From: Streptomyces sp. CC208A
GTDB lineage: Bacteria; Actinomycetota; Actinomycetes; Streptomycetales; Streptomycetaceae
NCBI RefSeq assembly: GCF_030010625.1
Contig: NZ_JASCXN010000018.1
Span: 78,370-142,369, forward strand
DNA: 64,000 nt
Direction of reading: 5' to 3'
Part shown: piece by piece, positions 14,719-26,054 of the stretch
Layout: each line of letters starts with the position of its first letter
How positions within the stretch are numbered: position 1 is the stretch's first letter
The notes under the pieces: model-generated
Database searches by the model: none
The model's input: the letters and a program-made list of their open reading frames with translations, nothing else
What the model was told of the DNA's origin: nothing
Position numbers and translations under genes: made by a program

Positions 14719-16089
14719 ATGGCCAAGGCGACGATCGAGCGGTTGCGGGAACAGGTGCGCGGAGAGGTCGTCACCCCCGACAGCGAGGGGTACGACGAGG
14801 CCCGCACGGTCTACAACGCCATGATCGACCGGCGCCCCGCCGCCGTCGTGCGGTGCGCCAACGCCGGTGACGTGAGGGCGACGGTCGGCTACGCACGGGA
14901 CAACGGGCTCGATCTGGCCGTGCGCGGCGGCTCGCACAGCGTGCCCGGCTTCGGCACCTGCGACGACGGCGTGGTCGCCGACCTCTCCGGCATGCGGGGG
15001 GTCAGGGTCGACCCCGGGCGGCGGACGGCGCGCGCGGAGGGCGGCGCCACCTGGGGCGACTTCAACGCGGCCACGCACGCCTTCGGCCTGGCCACCACCG
15101 GCGGGATCATCTCCACGACGGGCGTCGGAGGCCTCACCCTCGGCGGCGGCATCGGATACCTGGCGCGGGGCCTCGGACTGAGCTGCGACAACCTGGTCTC
15201 GGCGGACGTGGTGACGGCGGACGGGAGGTTCCTCGTCGCGAGCGAGGAGGAGAACGGCGACCTGTTCTGGGCCCTGCGCGGGGGCGGCGGCAACTTCGGC
15301 GCGGTGACCTCGCTGGAGTTCCGGCTGAGCCCGGTGAAGGACATCTACGGAGGGCCCATCCTCTTCGAGCTGGAGGAGGCCGGCACCGTCCTGCGCGCCT
15401 TCCGCGAGATCATCGCTGACGCGCCGGAGGAACTCGGCGGGTTCCCCGCCTTCCAGATCGCCCCGCCGCTGCCGTTCATCCCGGCGGACCGGCACGGCGA
15501 CACCTTCGTCCTGATCGTGGCCTGCTGGGCCGGGCCGCCGGAGGAGGGAGAGCGGGCGGTCCAGCGCTTCCGCGACATCGCCCCGGTGGTCGCGGAGCAC
15601 GTGGGCCCCATGCCGTACCCGGCGCTCAACAGCGCCTTCGACGCCCTGGTGCCGCCCGGCCTCCAGCACTACTGGAAGGCCAACTTCGTCACCGAACTCA
15701 CCGACGACGCGATCGCCGCCCACCTCGAACACGCCCCGGGGCTGCCCGCCGTCAACTCGACCGTGCACATCTACCCCATCGACGGCGCCTGCCACCGCAC
15801 GGCACCGGACGCCACGGCCTTCGCCTACCGCGACGCGAACTTCGCCACCGTCATCGCCGGAATGTGGCCGGACCCGACCGCCAACGAGGCCAACACGGCC
15901 TGGGTACGCGCCTACTACGAGGCGACCGCACCGCACTCGGAGGAAGGCGGCTACATCAACTTCATGGCCGGCGACGACCAGGACCGCATCAGGGCCAACT
16001 ACCGGGACAACTACGACCGCCTGGTCGAGGTCAAGAGGGCCTACGACCCGGACAACCTCTTCCACGTGAACCAGAACATCAGGCCGTAG
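14719..16089 (+). CDS. FAD-binding oxidoreductase, berberine-bridge-enzyme (BBE) type, 456 aa
   Basis: This is a PCMH-type FAD oxidase. RGGSHSVPGFGTCDDG near residue 72 contains the His used for covalent flavin attachment. GGGIGYLARGLGLSCDNL near 145-160 contains the Cys used in bicovalent family members. The C-terminal BBE motif (YDPDNLFHVNQNI) ends the protein. These enzymes oxidise alcohols, sugars or amines with oxygen. GAGGAG lies eight bases before ATG 14719; a GTG 24 bases upstream is less likely. It may share the TetR-controlled transcript of the rhodanese gene, 138 bases away. There is no visible signal peptide, so it is cytosolic; the substrate is unknown. Confidence 0.9.
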   Translation: MAKATIERLREQVRGEVVTPDSEGYDEARTVYNAMIDRRPAAVVRCANAGDVRATVGYARDNGLDLAVRGGSHSVPGFGTCDDGVVADLSGMRGVRVDPGRRTARAEGGATWGDFNAATHAFGLATTGGIISTTGVGGLTLGGGIGYLARGLGLSCDNLVSADVVTADGRFLVASEEENGDLFWALRGGGGNFGAVTSLEFRLSPVKDIYGGPILFELEEAGTVLRAFREIIADAPEELGGFPAFQIAPPLPFIPADRHGDTFVLIVACWAGPPEEGERAVQRFRDIAPVVAEHVGPMPYPALNSAFDALVPPGLQHYWKANFVTELTDDAIAAHLEHAPGLPAVNSTVHIYPIDGACHRTAPDATAFAYRDANFATVIAGMWPDPTANEANTAWVRAYYEATAPHSEEGGYINFMAGDDQDRIRANYRDNYDRLVEVKRAYDPDNLFHVNQNIRP

Positions 16090-16257
16090 CCGATCTCGCC
16101 GCGCCCCGGCGACGTCTCTCCGGGGCGCGGCTGCCCTCACCGGTTCGCCCCACCACCCGAGACACTTCCTTGACCCGCGGGGACGTCACCGCCCTATCGT
16201 CGGGGGCCTGTGGCGGAGGGAAGGTGAAGGACCATGCGCGGCGGAGCCGGTGGCGCG

Positions 16258-17265
16258 TCAGAGCGGCGGCTGCGAGAGGTAGCCGCTCTGGACGGCTCGC
16301 ATCCCCGCCTGGAAGCGGCTTTTGGCGCCCAGGCGGGTGAGGAGGCCGGTGATCACGCGGCCCACCGTCCGGGTGGAGACGCCCAGGCTGTGGGCGATGG
16401 ACTCGTCGGTGCGTCCCTCGGCCATCAGCCGCAGTACGGCGAGCTGTTGGCGGGTGAGGGCGTCGGGTTCGCAGGCCGCGGAGGCGGTCGGGCCGAGCGG
16501 GGTCGCCGTCTCCCACATGTGCTCGAAGAGCGTCACCAGCAGGGAGGTCAGACCGGGGCTGGTGACGAGGGCCGCCGCGGCCGCCGTGTTCCTGGCGTCC
16601 ACGGCCACCAGCGCGCTGTGCCGGTCCACGATCGTGAGGCGGTTGGGCAGCACGGGTCTGGTACGGACGTGGGCCCCCACGCCTTCCAGCCAGTTGGCGT
16701 ACTCCCAGGCCCGGTTGTCGTGGCGGATGCTGTCCAGGTAGATGGTCCGCATGACGATGCCCTGCTCGACGTTCCGCAGGTTCAGCGGACGGGCCGCCTC
16801 GATGCTCGCCTCGGACATCGACGAGTCGGGCGCGAGGCACAGCACCTCGGAGCGGGTCCCGGCGGACAGCAGCTCGATCTGGTCGCGGATCGCGTCGATG
16901 CCCTCCAGGTAGCGGACTCCGGACTTGCCGGAGTCGTGCGGTGAGGAGTCGGCTATCTCGGCCATCAGCTCGACGACGGCGGCCCTGGTGGCCTCCATGC
17001 GCTGCTGCTGGGCGGCGAGTTCGGCCTGCTGCCGGGCGTGGAGGAGCTGGAGGGCCAGTCGCGGGTCGATGGGCCGGCCGTGCTCGGGATCGGTGTCGCC
17101 GCCCCGCAGCAGGGCCATCTCGCTCAGCAGGGCCAGCGACCGGCGGACCTCGTCCGCGGACAGGCCGAGCCGCTGCGCCAGTTCCTGAACTCCGTCCTGC
17201 GGGTTGGCCAGTTTGCACCGGTAGACCGATGCGGTCACCTCGTCGAGTTCCAGCCGTTCGAGCAT
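16258..17265 (-). CDS. LuxR-type regulator with TrmB-like N-terminus, 335 aa
   Basis: The N-terminal ~80 residues resemble the TrmB winged helix (LELDEVTASVYRCKLANP, LAQRLGLSADEVRRSLALL). A central sensor-like region (GVRYLEGIDAIRDQIELL, EVLCLAPDSSMSEA) follows. A C-terminal LuxR helix-turn-helix occupies about 265-325 (LTRQQLAVLRLMAEGRTDES, IAHSLGVSTRTVGRVI). This domain order is common in Streptomyces orphan regulators. The neighbours are the BBE-type oxidase, convergent on the left, and a small unknown protein, divergent on the right, so its target is not obvious. Confidence 0.88.
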   Translation of the reverse strand: MLERLELDEVTASVYRCKLANPQDGVQELAQRLGLSADEVRRSLALLSEMALLRGGDTDPEHGRPIDPRLALQLLHARQQAELAAQQQRMEATRAAVVELMAEIADSSPHDSGKSGVRYLEGIDAIRDQIELLSAGTRSEVLCLAPDSSMSEASIEAARPLNLRNVEQGIVMRTIYLDSIRHDNRAWEYANWLEGVGAHVRTRPVLPNRLTIVDRHSALVAVDARNTAAAAALVTSPGLTSLLVTLFEHMWETATPLGPTASAACEPDALTRQQLAVLRLMAEGRTDESIAHSLGVSTRTVGRVITGLLTRLGAKSRFQAGMRAVQSGYLSQPPL

Positions 17266-17476
17266 GGCCGCCCACTCCCCCCTGAATGTTTCACGCCATC
17301 GCGGGTCACCGGACCCGCGTACGAGCGTCAGGCTAGTCGGGCCGCCCCGCCCGTGACGGGCCCGTGATCATGAAAGTGGGCGGAGTTTTCTGGCTGATCC
17401 GACGAAAACGGGGCACGGGGAGAAACGTGCGCGTCCCGTTTCCGGGCAGAACACGGCAATGAATCGGGAGGATTCC

Positions 17477-17767
17477 ATGTACCTGGTGCACCTGCGCCTG
17501 AGGGCCCCGGCCGGGGCCCCCGAGCTGCCGGAGGGCCTTGAGGACGCCCTCCGCGCCGCCGAACCGGCAGTCGAACTCGTCATCCGGCACGAGCGCCCCG
17601 ACGCCGCCCCCGTCCTCGGTTTTTACCTGCGCGCACCCGACCTCGACACCGCCGAACGGCTGGCCGCGACGGCCTGGTACCTCGCCGTCCGCGACCGGCC
17701 CGCCGTCCACGCGTGGACCCTCCTCAAGGCCGAGGTGCCGCTGCTGCTCATCGACGAACCGGCCTGA
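17477..17767 (+). CDS. Small hypothetical protein, 96 aa
   Basis: I do not recognise this protein. GGGAGG precedes ATG 17477 by five bases, and codon use is normal for the region. It is a compact soluble alpha/beta-looking protein: MYLVHLRLRAP, then AVELVIRHERPDAAPVLGFY, LDTAERLAATAWYLAVRD and AWTLLKAEVPLLLIDEP. It may pair with the small secreted peptide encoded downstream at 17932, as both are rightward with nothing between, but no functional link is visible. Confidence 0.7.
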   Translation: MYLVHLRLRAPAGAPELPEGLEDALRAAEPAVELVIRHERPDAAPVLGFYLRAPDLDTAERLAATAWYLAVRDRPAVHAWTLLKAEVPLLLIDEPA

Positions 17768-17931
17768 TCCGGCGCTCCCCGATACCGCCGATCACCCCGC
17801 CGGAGCCCGCCCTGTCGTATCCCCGACATGTCGCCTCCAGGACAGCCTGAACCTCTTCTCACCCCTCTCACCTGCGACAACACTGGTTCCTGTCAGCAAG
17901 CAACGTCGCAACTTCTCGGGGGAATCCGGTC

Positions 17932-18105
17932 ATGCTCAGCCGTCTCAAGGCCACCACGCTCGTCGCCGTCACCGCCACCGCGCTCGTCGCGGGAGCGTTC
18001 ACCGCCGCCGGTGTCCTCGCACCCGCCGGGGCCGACAGCGTGACGTACCAGGCCGACTGGCGCTGGGACTCCGCTCCGGTCGACATCGAGGGAGCGGACA
18101 GCTGA
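17932..18105 (+). CDS. Small secreted peptide, 57 aa
   Basis: The frame encodes a Sec signal peptide: a basic start (MLSRLKATT), a hydrophobic core (LVAVTATALVAGAFTAAGVL) and a likely cleavage after APAGA. About 25 residues of mature peptide remain (SVTYQADWRWDSAPVDIEGA plus DS), rich in Asp, Trp and small residues. It is below the size most gene callers trust. Small exported peptides of this kind are often signals or cell-surface factors, but nothing here shows a specific role. Confidence 0.6.
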   Translation: MLSRLKATTLVAVTATALVAGAFTAAGVLAPAGADSVTYQADWRWDSAPVDIEGADS

Positions 18106-18185
18106 CCGCCGGCCCGCTCGTCGGGAGCCGGCAGCGGCCACGGACCGGTCCGAGGCCCTCCCACCCGGCCCACCCGGCCCGGCCG

Positions 18186-18623
18186 GTGGGACCCGATCGA
18201 GCCACCGTCTTCCTCCTGGCGCCGGGAACCGGCCGCTTCTCGTGGCTCGCGCCGATGGCGCTCTGGCCGCTCGCACGTCACCTGCTCCCCGCCGACGCGA
18301 TCCGTCTCCAGGGCGGCGGCACCCGCCGGGCGGACGAGGAGGCCGTGTTCGCCGCCGTCCTCTACGTCCTGGTGAGCGGCGAGTCCTGGCGCGCGCTGCC
18401 GAAGAGCTTCCCGGTCTCCTGGCAGAACGCCCACCGGCGGTTCGGCCAGTGGTGCGAGGAGGGCCTGTGGGTCCGGATGGCGGAGACCGCCCGGACCGCG
18501 CCCCAAGTCCCCCCGTCCGTACGGGAATGGGCCGATCGCATCGCCGAGACGGCCCGGTCCCGCCGCGCGGAGCCGCCGTCCCCGTACCCCGTGAACCCGT
18601 ACCCCGTGAACCCGGACGTCTGA
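18186..18623 (+). CDS. Transposase-derived DUF4096-like protein, 145 aa
   Basis: The pattern WPLARHLLPADAIRLQGGG, RRADEEAVFAAVLYVLVSG, ESWRALPKSFPVSWQNAHRR, FGQWCEEGLW matches the N-terminal domain of IS5-family transposases (DUF4096). The DDE catalytic domain is absent, no inverted repeats flank it, and the frame is open, so it is a remnant or a domesticated DNA-binding domain. GTG 18186 is an arbitrary best start; ATG 18255 would still keep the domain. The C-terminus runs into tandem repeats that add YPVNPYPVNP. Confidence 0.6.
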   Translation: MGPDRATVFLLAPGTGRFSWLAPMALWPLARHLLPADAIRLQGGGTRRADEEAVFAAVLYVLVSGESWRALPKSFPVSWQNAHRRFGQWCEEGLWVRMAETARTAPQVPPSVREWADRIAETARSRRAEPPSPYPVNPYPVNPDV

Positions 18624-18638
18624 ACCCGGACGCCTGAA
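18581..18638. repeat. Short tandem repeats at the end of the DUF4096-like gene
   Basis: Two identical 15-base units CCCGTACCCCGTGAA are followed by two related 14-base units CCCGGACGTCTGAA and CCCGGACGCCTGAA. The switch from 15 to 14 bases brings in the stop codon of the DUF4096-like frame. Confidence 0.8.
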
Positions 18639-18769
18639 AGCGGACGCCCCCTCACCGGTCGGCGCCGCCCCCCCTGCTCTGTCATGCCCTGATCACGCCC
18701 GCGCGCCCCGGCGCGTGGCCGTGTCACCCCGTGCTTCGTCCTTCCCTGCTCCCCTCCGAAAGGTCCGTC

Positions 18770-20389
18770 ATGCGCAGATCCGCGCTCCCCATCGTGGCCG
18801 CCGTGTCCATGGCCCTGCTGCTCCCGCAGCAGTTCTCGGCCTCCGCCTCCGCCGAGGAGGTGCCCAGCGCGCCCCTCGCCGCGGGCGAGATCCAGAACAT
18901 CGGCCCCGGCGTGTACCAGTCCGAGACCGACAGCTACCAGGTCTTCGAGAACGACGTCGCGGTCGGTCTCATGGGCCGTACGCACACCGTCACCGGCCAG
19001 GCGCAGGGGATCTCACAGGCCCAGGACGCACCTGGCAACCGCTCCGACCTCGGAGTCTTCGGTCCCAGCTGGGAAGCCGAGTTCGTCGGTGGCCAGCTGA
19101 ACCGCACGCTGGTCCAGGACTCGGGGTCGATCACCACCAGCGACCTGGACAGCGGCGCGTCCACCCGCTACGAGCTGACCGAGTCCATGGACGGTCCGGG
19201 CGGCGGCAGCATCAACACCTACACGGCGTCCGACGGCTCGACCCTGGTCGAGAACGTGGTGTGGGACGACCTCGCCGGTGAGATGAGGTCGAGCATCACC
19301 GAGACGCTGAACGTCGACCTGGCCACCGCGGTCGAGGGCGACGACGTCCCCGTCGACGCGGACGGCAACCCCATCCCGGCGGCCGACCTCAAGCCCACCT
19401 ACACCTGGAAGCAGGTGTCCGGCACCGGTGACACCTGGCGCGTCACGAGCGTCGGCAACAAGGCGTACAAGCCCACCGCGATCTCCTACGACGCCCAGGG
19501 CCGCGTCGCCACCGTCAGCGAGCCCTCCCGCGGCGAGGCCCCCGCGCAGTCCCTCGCCGTGACCTACGCCACCGCGACCACCGCGACGGGCGCGACCCTC
19601 GGCGACGTGGCCGGCCAGGTCAAGGACATCACGGTCACCAGCGGCCAGACCGTCCAGACGCTGGCCCGCTACAGCTACGACGCCTCCGGTCTGCTCCGCG
19701 AGGTCACCAACCCCGCCGAGGGCAGCGAGCTCAGCTCCTACACCTACGACGGCGACGACCGCCTCTCGACCCTGACGAGCGGCGCCGGCGGCGACTGGGA
19801 GCTGACGTTCAGCGGCGACGCCGCCGCCCCGCAGGCAGTCGAGACCAGCGGTGTCCTCCCGGACGCCGGCTCCATCGCGCCCGGCCAGGAACAGCCCGAC
19901 GGGGTCAGCCCGCCCGCCGAGAACTTCGTCGACGGGGAGATCACCGACCCGCAGGCCAACCCGCGCTCCTGCTCCTCCCCGATGGCGTGGATCCGGTGGT
20001 GGGGCAACTGCAGCACCGCGGTCGCCCATTACGGCTGGAGGTGGCCGTCCTGGAAGAAGACGCCCACCGGCTACTGGGTCCGCGGTGTCTTCTACGACCA
20101 CTGCACCGACTCGTACGACAGGCCCCTCGGCTTCGACTTCCGCGCCGCGTGCGACGCGCACGACTACGCCTACGGAACCATCGGCAACGCCTACAAGGGT
20201 TACAGCTACTACCTGGACCGCAACAAGGGCATCGCCAGCGACGTCGCGTTCTACAACCTGATGCGCTACAACACCTGCCCGGCCTATGCCTGGTGGAAGC
20301 GGGACACCTGCAACAAGCTGGCCTACACCTACTACACCGGCGTGCTCTACGGCGGAAGCCCGAAGAACGGCGCCTACGCCACGCGATGA
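18770..20389 (+). CDS. Secreted protein with RHS-like middle and C-terminal phospholipase A2 domain, 539 aa
   Basis: A Sec signal peptide (MRRSALPIVAAVSMALLLPQ, cleavage near ASASA) leads to ~350 residues of beta-rich sequence. Near 290-350 are YD-like motifs (ARYSYDASGLLREVTNP, YTYDGDDRLSTLTSG) that recall RHS repeats. After a linker, the last ~130 residues form a bacterial phospholipase A2: paired Cys, FDFRAACDAHDYAYGTIG with the catalytic His-Asp near 464, and a second Asp in NKGIASDVAFYNLM. It would hydrolyse the sn-2 ester of phospholipids outside the cell. The domain combination resembles delivered toxins but there is no export apparatus nearby beyond Sec. It is followed by a secreted protease. 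Confidence 0.85.
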   Translation: MRRSALPIVAAVSMALLLPQQFSASASAEEVPSAPLAAGEIQNIGPGVYQSETDSYQVFENDVAVGLMGRTHTVTGQAQGISQAQDAPGNRSDLGVFGPSWEAEFVGGQLNRTLVQDSGSITTSDLDSGASTRYELTESMDGPGGGSINTYTASDGSTLVENVVWDDLAGEMRSSITETLNVDLATAVEGDDVPVDADGNPIPAADLKPTYTWKQVSGTGDTWRVTSVGNKAYKPTAISYDAQGRVATVSEPSRGEAPAQSLAVTYATATTATGATLGDVAGQVKDITVTSGQTVQTLARYSYDASGLLREVTNPAEGSELSSYTYDGDDRLSTLTSGAGGDWELTFSGDAAAPQAVETSGVLPDAGSIAPGQEQPDGVSPPAENFVDGEITDPQANPRSCSSPMAWIRWWGNCSTAVAHYGWRWPSWKKTPTGYWVRGVFYDHCTDSYDRPLGFDFRAACDAHDYAYGTIGNAYKGYSYYLDRNKGIASDVAFYNLMRYNTCPAYAWWKRDTCNKLAYTYYTGVLYGGSPKNGAYATR

Positions 20390-20556
20390 GTCGCCGATCC
20401 GGCGCTCAGACGATCAGGCGATCAACCCCCAGCAGTTCCGGGTGAGTTGACGGAACCGAGCGGGCCGGGCCGCTGACGAACCGGCGGCCCCGCCCCGCTC
20501 CGCACCTCCTCCCCGCCCCGTACCTCACCTCCCACACTTCTCGATGGAGCCCCCCT

Positions 20557-23334
<2,778 letters not shown>

Positions 23335-23380
23335 CGCCGGTACATCGCCTGACCGACCCCTGAGCGGAACCGCTCGCTCC

Positions 23381-23417
23381 ACGGCGGCCCGGGAGGACCC
23401 TCCTCCCGGGCCGCCGT
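23381..23417. terminator. 17-bp perfect hairpin after the S8 protease
   Basis: The arms at 23381-23397 and 23401-23417 are perfectly complementary with a three-base loop. There is no T-run, as is usual for Streptomyces terminators. It stands between the protease and the methyltransferase remnant converging on it. Confidence 0.85.
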
Positions 23418-23429
23418 CCCGTTCACGGC

Positions 23430-23662
23430 CTACCCGGCAGCGCGCCGGGCGAGAGCGACGTTCGCGGTGACGGAGAAGGCGAGGCCGTTGGCGAGGCACG
23501 GGGTCAGTCCCTGGGAGACCTCCGAGGAGATCCGGTCCCGGTCGGGCGGGGCGATGGCCGGGAGGGGCGCGGAGCCGAGGAAGGCCTCCACCCACTCGCG
23601 GGCCGGGGCGCAGCGGACGGTGCGGGTGGTGCGGGTGACGGTGGCGTCCTGGAAACCGGCCT
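23430..23662 (-). pseudogene. C-terminal remnant of a SAM-dependent methyltransferase
   Basis: The leftward frame ending at 23430 reads GLEAGFQDATVTRTTRTVRC, APAREWVEAFLGSAPL, ISSEVSQGLTPCLANGLAFS and VTANVALARRAAG. This matches the last ~75 residues of class I methyltransferases (the LLxxAGFxDVxVExxTRTVRF element, then the substrate-cap helix). Everything before it, including the SAM-binding site, is missing. At its broken end the sequence changes directly into the broken end of a divergently read FAD oxidase, so one deletion removed the 5' parts of both genes. Confidence 0.6.
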
Positions 23663-24113
23663 CCAGACCATGCTCGACACCGGCGTCCCGGCGGGCTGGC
23701 ACTACTACTGGAAGTCGACCGGTCTGCGCGAGCTCGCCGACCCCGTGATCGACACCCTGGTCGAGCGGGCCGCCTGGGCCCAGTCGACGCGCAGCCACGC
23801 CCTCCTCTTCCACCTCGGCGGCGCGATCGCCGACCAGGACCCCGCCGCCACCGCCTTCACCCGGCGCGACGTGCCCCACGAGCTCGACGTCAACGCGGTC
23901 TGGCCGCCCCACCAGCCCATCGGCCCCGCGGAGCGCGCCTGGGCCAGGGACTTCGTCACCGCCCTCGTCCCGTACCGGAGCGGCGTCCACGTGAACTTCC
24001 TCGACCACGACGACCACGACCGGCGGGCGGAGGCGTTCGACGCGGAGACCGCCGCCCGCCTCGCGCGGGTGCGGCACCGGTACGACCCGGAGGGGGTGCT
24101 GCGGCCGGACTGA
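23660..24113 (+). pseudogene. C-terminal remnant of a BBE-type FAD-linked oxidase
   Basis: The rightward frame reads LQTMLDTGVPAGWHYYWKST, then HLGGAIADQDPAATAFTRRD, NAVWPPHQPIGPAERAWARD and HRYDPEGVLRPD. This is the C-terminal ~150 residues of an FAD-linked oxidase with the BBE element. The FAD-binding domain is absent, and no start with a ribosome site exists at the junction. The frame is otherwise intact, which suggests a recent event. It shares its breakpoint (about 23660) with the methyltransferase remnant. Confidence 0.75.
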
Positions 24114-24256
24114 TCGCGCGGGCGCGCGAGGCGGCGGCGTACGAGCGTGGGCATGCGAGGCGGCGGCGTACGAATGGAACGCCTTCCGCCCCTCTCCTAA
24201 AATTGAGGTGCGCGTCTCGGGAGGTGTCATGGAACAGACCGGGGAAGGCGTCCCCC

Positions 24257-25900
24257 GTGGCCGTGACCGGCGATCTTGAGCGTGGCCGGGCGGCCTTCGC
24301 CGGACGGCGGTGGGCCGAGGCCCACAAGGCGCTCGAACGCGCGGACCGGCTGACCCCGCTGGGGCCCGAGGATCTCGAACTCCTCGCCATGGCCGCCCAT
24401 CTGACCGGCCGTCACGAGGAGATGGTGGGCGTGGCGGAGCGGGCGTACGGCGCGTACCTGGAGGCCGGGCGGCCGCTGCGGGCGGTGCGCTGCGCCTTCT
24501 GGGCGGGGGCCGATCTGGCGTACAGGGGGGAGACGGGCCGCGCCGGCGGATGGTTCGGGCGGGCGCGGCGGCTGGTCGACGCGGAGGAGGACGCCTGCGC
24601 CGAGGAGGGCTATCTGCTCATCCCGGTCATCGAGGCGCAGCGGGCCGGCGGCGACCACGCCGGCGCCCGCGCCACGGCGGCCAGGGCCGCCGCGATCGCG
24701 GAACGGTTCGGGGACGCGGACCTCCTCGCCCTCGCCCTGAACGAGCAGGGGCACTCCCTGGTCAGGGAGGGCCGGGTCGAGGAAGGGCTCGGACTCCTCG
24801 ACGAGGCCATGGTGGCCGCCGTCTCGGGCGACCTCTCCCCCATCGTCACCGGCGTCGTCTACTGCGAGGTGATCGACGTCTGCGGCGCGGTGTACGAGCT
24901 CCGCCGCGTCCAGGAGTGGACGGAGGCGCTGACGTCCTGGTGCGAGCGGCAGCCCGACCTGGTGGCCTTCAGCGGCCGGTGCCACCTGAACCGTGCCGCG
25001 ATCATGCAGCTGCACGGCGCGTGGCCGGACGCGCTGGTGGAGGCGGAACGGGCGGGCGAGCTGTTCCGGCAGGAGGCGCACCCGGCCGGGGCCGCCCAGG
25101 CCCTCTGCCAACAGGCGGAGATCCACCGCCTGCGAGGGGCGCTCGGGGCGGCCGAGGAGGCGTACCGGGACGCCGGCCGGGTCGGCGGGGACCCGCAGCC
25201 GGGCCTCGCCCTGCTGCGCCTGGCCCAGGGGGACGGGGCCGCCGCGGCCGCCGCGATCCGCCGGGTGGCCGACGAGACCACCGAGCCCCTGGACCGGGCG
25301 CGGCTGCTGCCCGCCCGCGTCGAGATCGCGCTGGCCGCGGGCGACACGGAGACGGCGCGCGACGCCTGTGACGAGCTCGGGACGATCGCGGAGAAGTACC
25401 GGTGCCGCGTCCTGCGGGTGATCGCGGCGACCGCCCGCGGCGCGGTCGAGCTGGCGGCCGGTGACGCACGGTCCGCCCTGATCGCCCTCCGCGAGGCCGA
25501 GCGGGGATGGCAGGAGCTGGACGCCCCGTACGAGACCGCGCGGACGCGCACGCACCTCGGCAGGGCGTGCCGGGCGCTGGGCGACGAGGAGACGGCGGCC
25601 CTCGAACTGGAGGCGGCCCGCGCGGAGTTCGAGCGGCTCGGGGCGGGGCCGGACGTGGCGCGGGTCGACGCGATCACCTCGGGTGCGCGAGAGACGGCCG
25701 GTCCCGTACTGGGGCTGACGGCGCGGGAGCAGGCCGTGCTGCGGCTCGTCGCGGCCGGGAAGCGCAACCGGGAGATCGCCGCCGCTCTCGTCATCAGCGA
25801 GCACACCGTCGCCCGGCACCTCCAGAACATCTTCGCCAAGCTGGACGTGGACTCCCGGACGGCGGCGAGCGCCAAGGCGCACGAGCACCACCTGGTCTGA
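24257..25900 (+). CDS. TPR-type LuxR-family regulator without ATPase domain, 547 aa
   Basis: About 470 residues of TPR-like helical repeats (RWAEAHKALERADRLTPLGP, YGAYLEAGRPLRAVRCAFW, LALNEQGHSLVREGRVEEGL, HLNRAAIMQLHGAWPDAL and so on) lead to a C-terminal LuxR helix-turn-helix at about 485-540 (LTAREQAVLRLVAAGKRNRE, IAAALVISEHTVARHLQNIF). It lacks the N-terminal NTPase of MalT/LAL proteins. GTG 24257 is chosen because GGGGAAGG stands eight bases before it. It is followed by an alpha/beta-hydrolase-like gene and a small ABM-like gene in the same direction; in Streptomyces such TPR-LuxR genes often adjoin hydrolases they may control. Confidence 0.88.
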   Translation: MAVTGDLERGRAAFAGRRWAEAHKALERADRLTPLGPEDLELLAMAAHLTGRHEEMVGVAERAYGAYLEAGRPLRAVRCAFWAGADLAYRGETGRAGGWFGRARRLVDAEEDACAEEGYLLIPVIEAQRAGGDHAGARATAARAAAIAERFGDADLLALALNEQGHSLVREGRVEEGLGLLDEAMVAAVSGDLSPIVTGVVYCEVIDVCGAVYELRRVQEWTEALTSWCERQPDLVAFSGRCHLNRAAIMQLHGAWPDALVEAERAGELFRQEAHPAGAAQALCQQAEIHRLRGALGAAEEAYRDAGRVGGDPQPGLALLRLAQGDGAAAAAAIRRVADETTEPLDRARLLPARVEIALAAGDTETARDACDELGTIAEKYRCRVLRVIAATARGAVELAAGDARSALIALREAERGWQELDAPYETARTRTHLGRACRALGDEETAALELEAARAEFERLGAGPDVARVDAITSGARETAGPVLGLTAREQAVLRLVAAGKRNREIAAALVISEHTVARHLQNIFAKLDVDSRTAASAKAHEHHLV

Positions 25901-25907
25901 CGCCGGT

Positions 25908-25958
25908 GTGGTCGGACCGGCGCGGTCGGACCGGCGTGGTCGGACCGGCGTGGTCGGA
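25908..25958. repeat. 14-base tandem repeat (3.6 copies)
   Basis: GTGGTCGGACCGGC occurs three times head to tail (second copy with one change), then nine bases of a fourth, starting eight bases after the LuxR-type gene's stop. It fills part of the gap before the hydrolase-like gene. It could be a regulator-binding array, but nothing proves it. Confidence 0.8.
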
Positions 25959-26054
25959 AAGAACCACGCCTCGTCCCCTGGCCGGATTGGTGATTCCGGT
26001 CGATGCCGCCCGCCGCCGCCCCGAGGACGCTGGAAGCGGATGGAGGTGGCAGAG

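Noticed and set aside
13588..16140. One 850-codon leftward protein ending in a TetR domain
   Set aside because: Only the last ~206 codons are TetR; the rest is antisense to the BBE-type oxidase and the rhodanese gene. The TetR gene starts at GTG 14208.
18186..18623. A complete insertion sequence around the DUF4096-like gene
   Set aside because: There is no DDE domain, no second frame and no terminal inverted repeats flanking it, so it is only a fragment or a domesticated domain.
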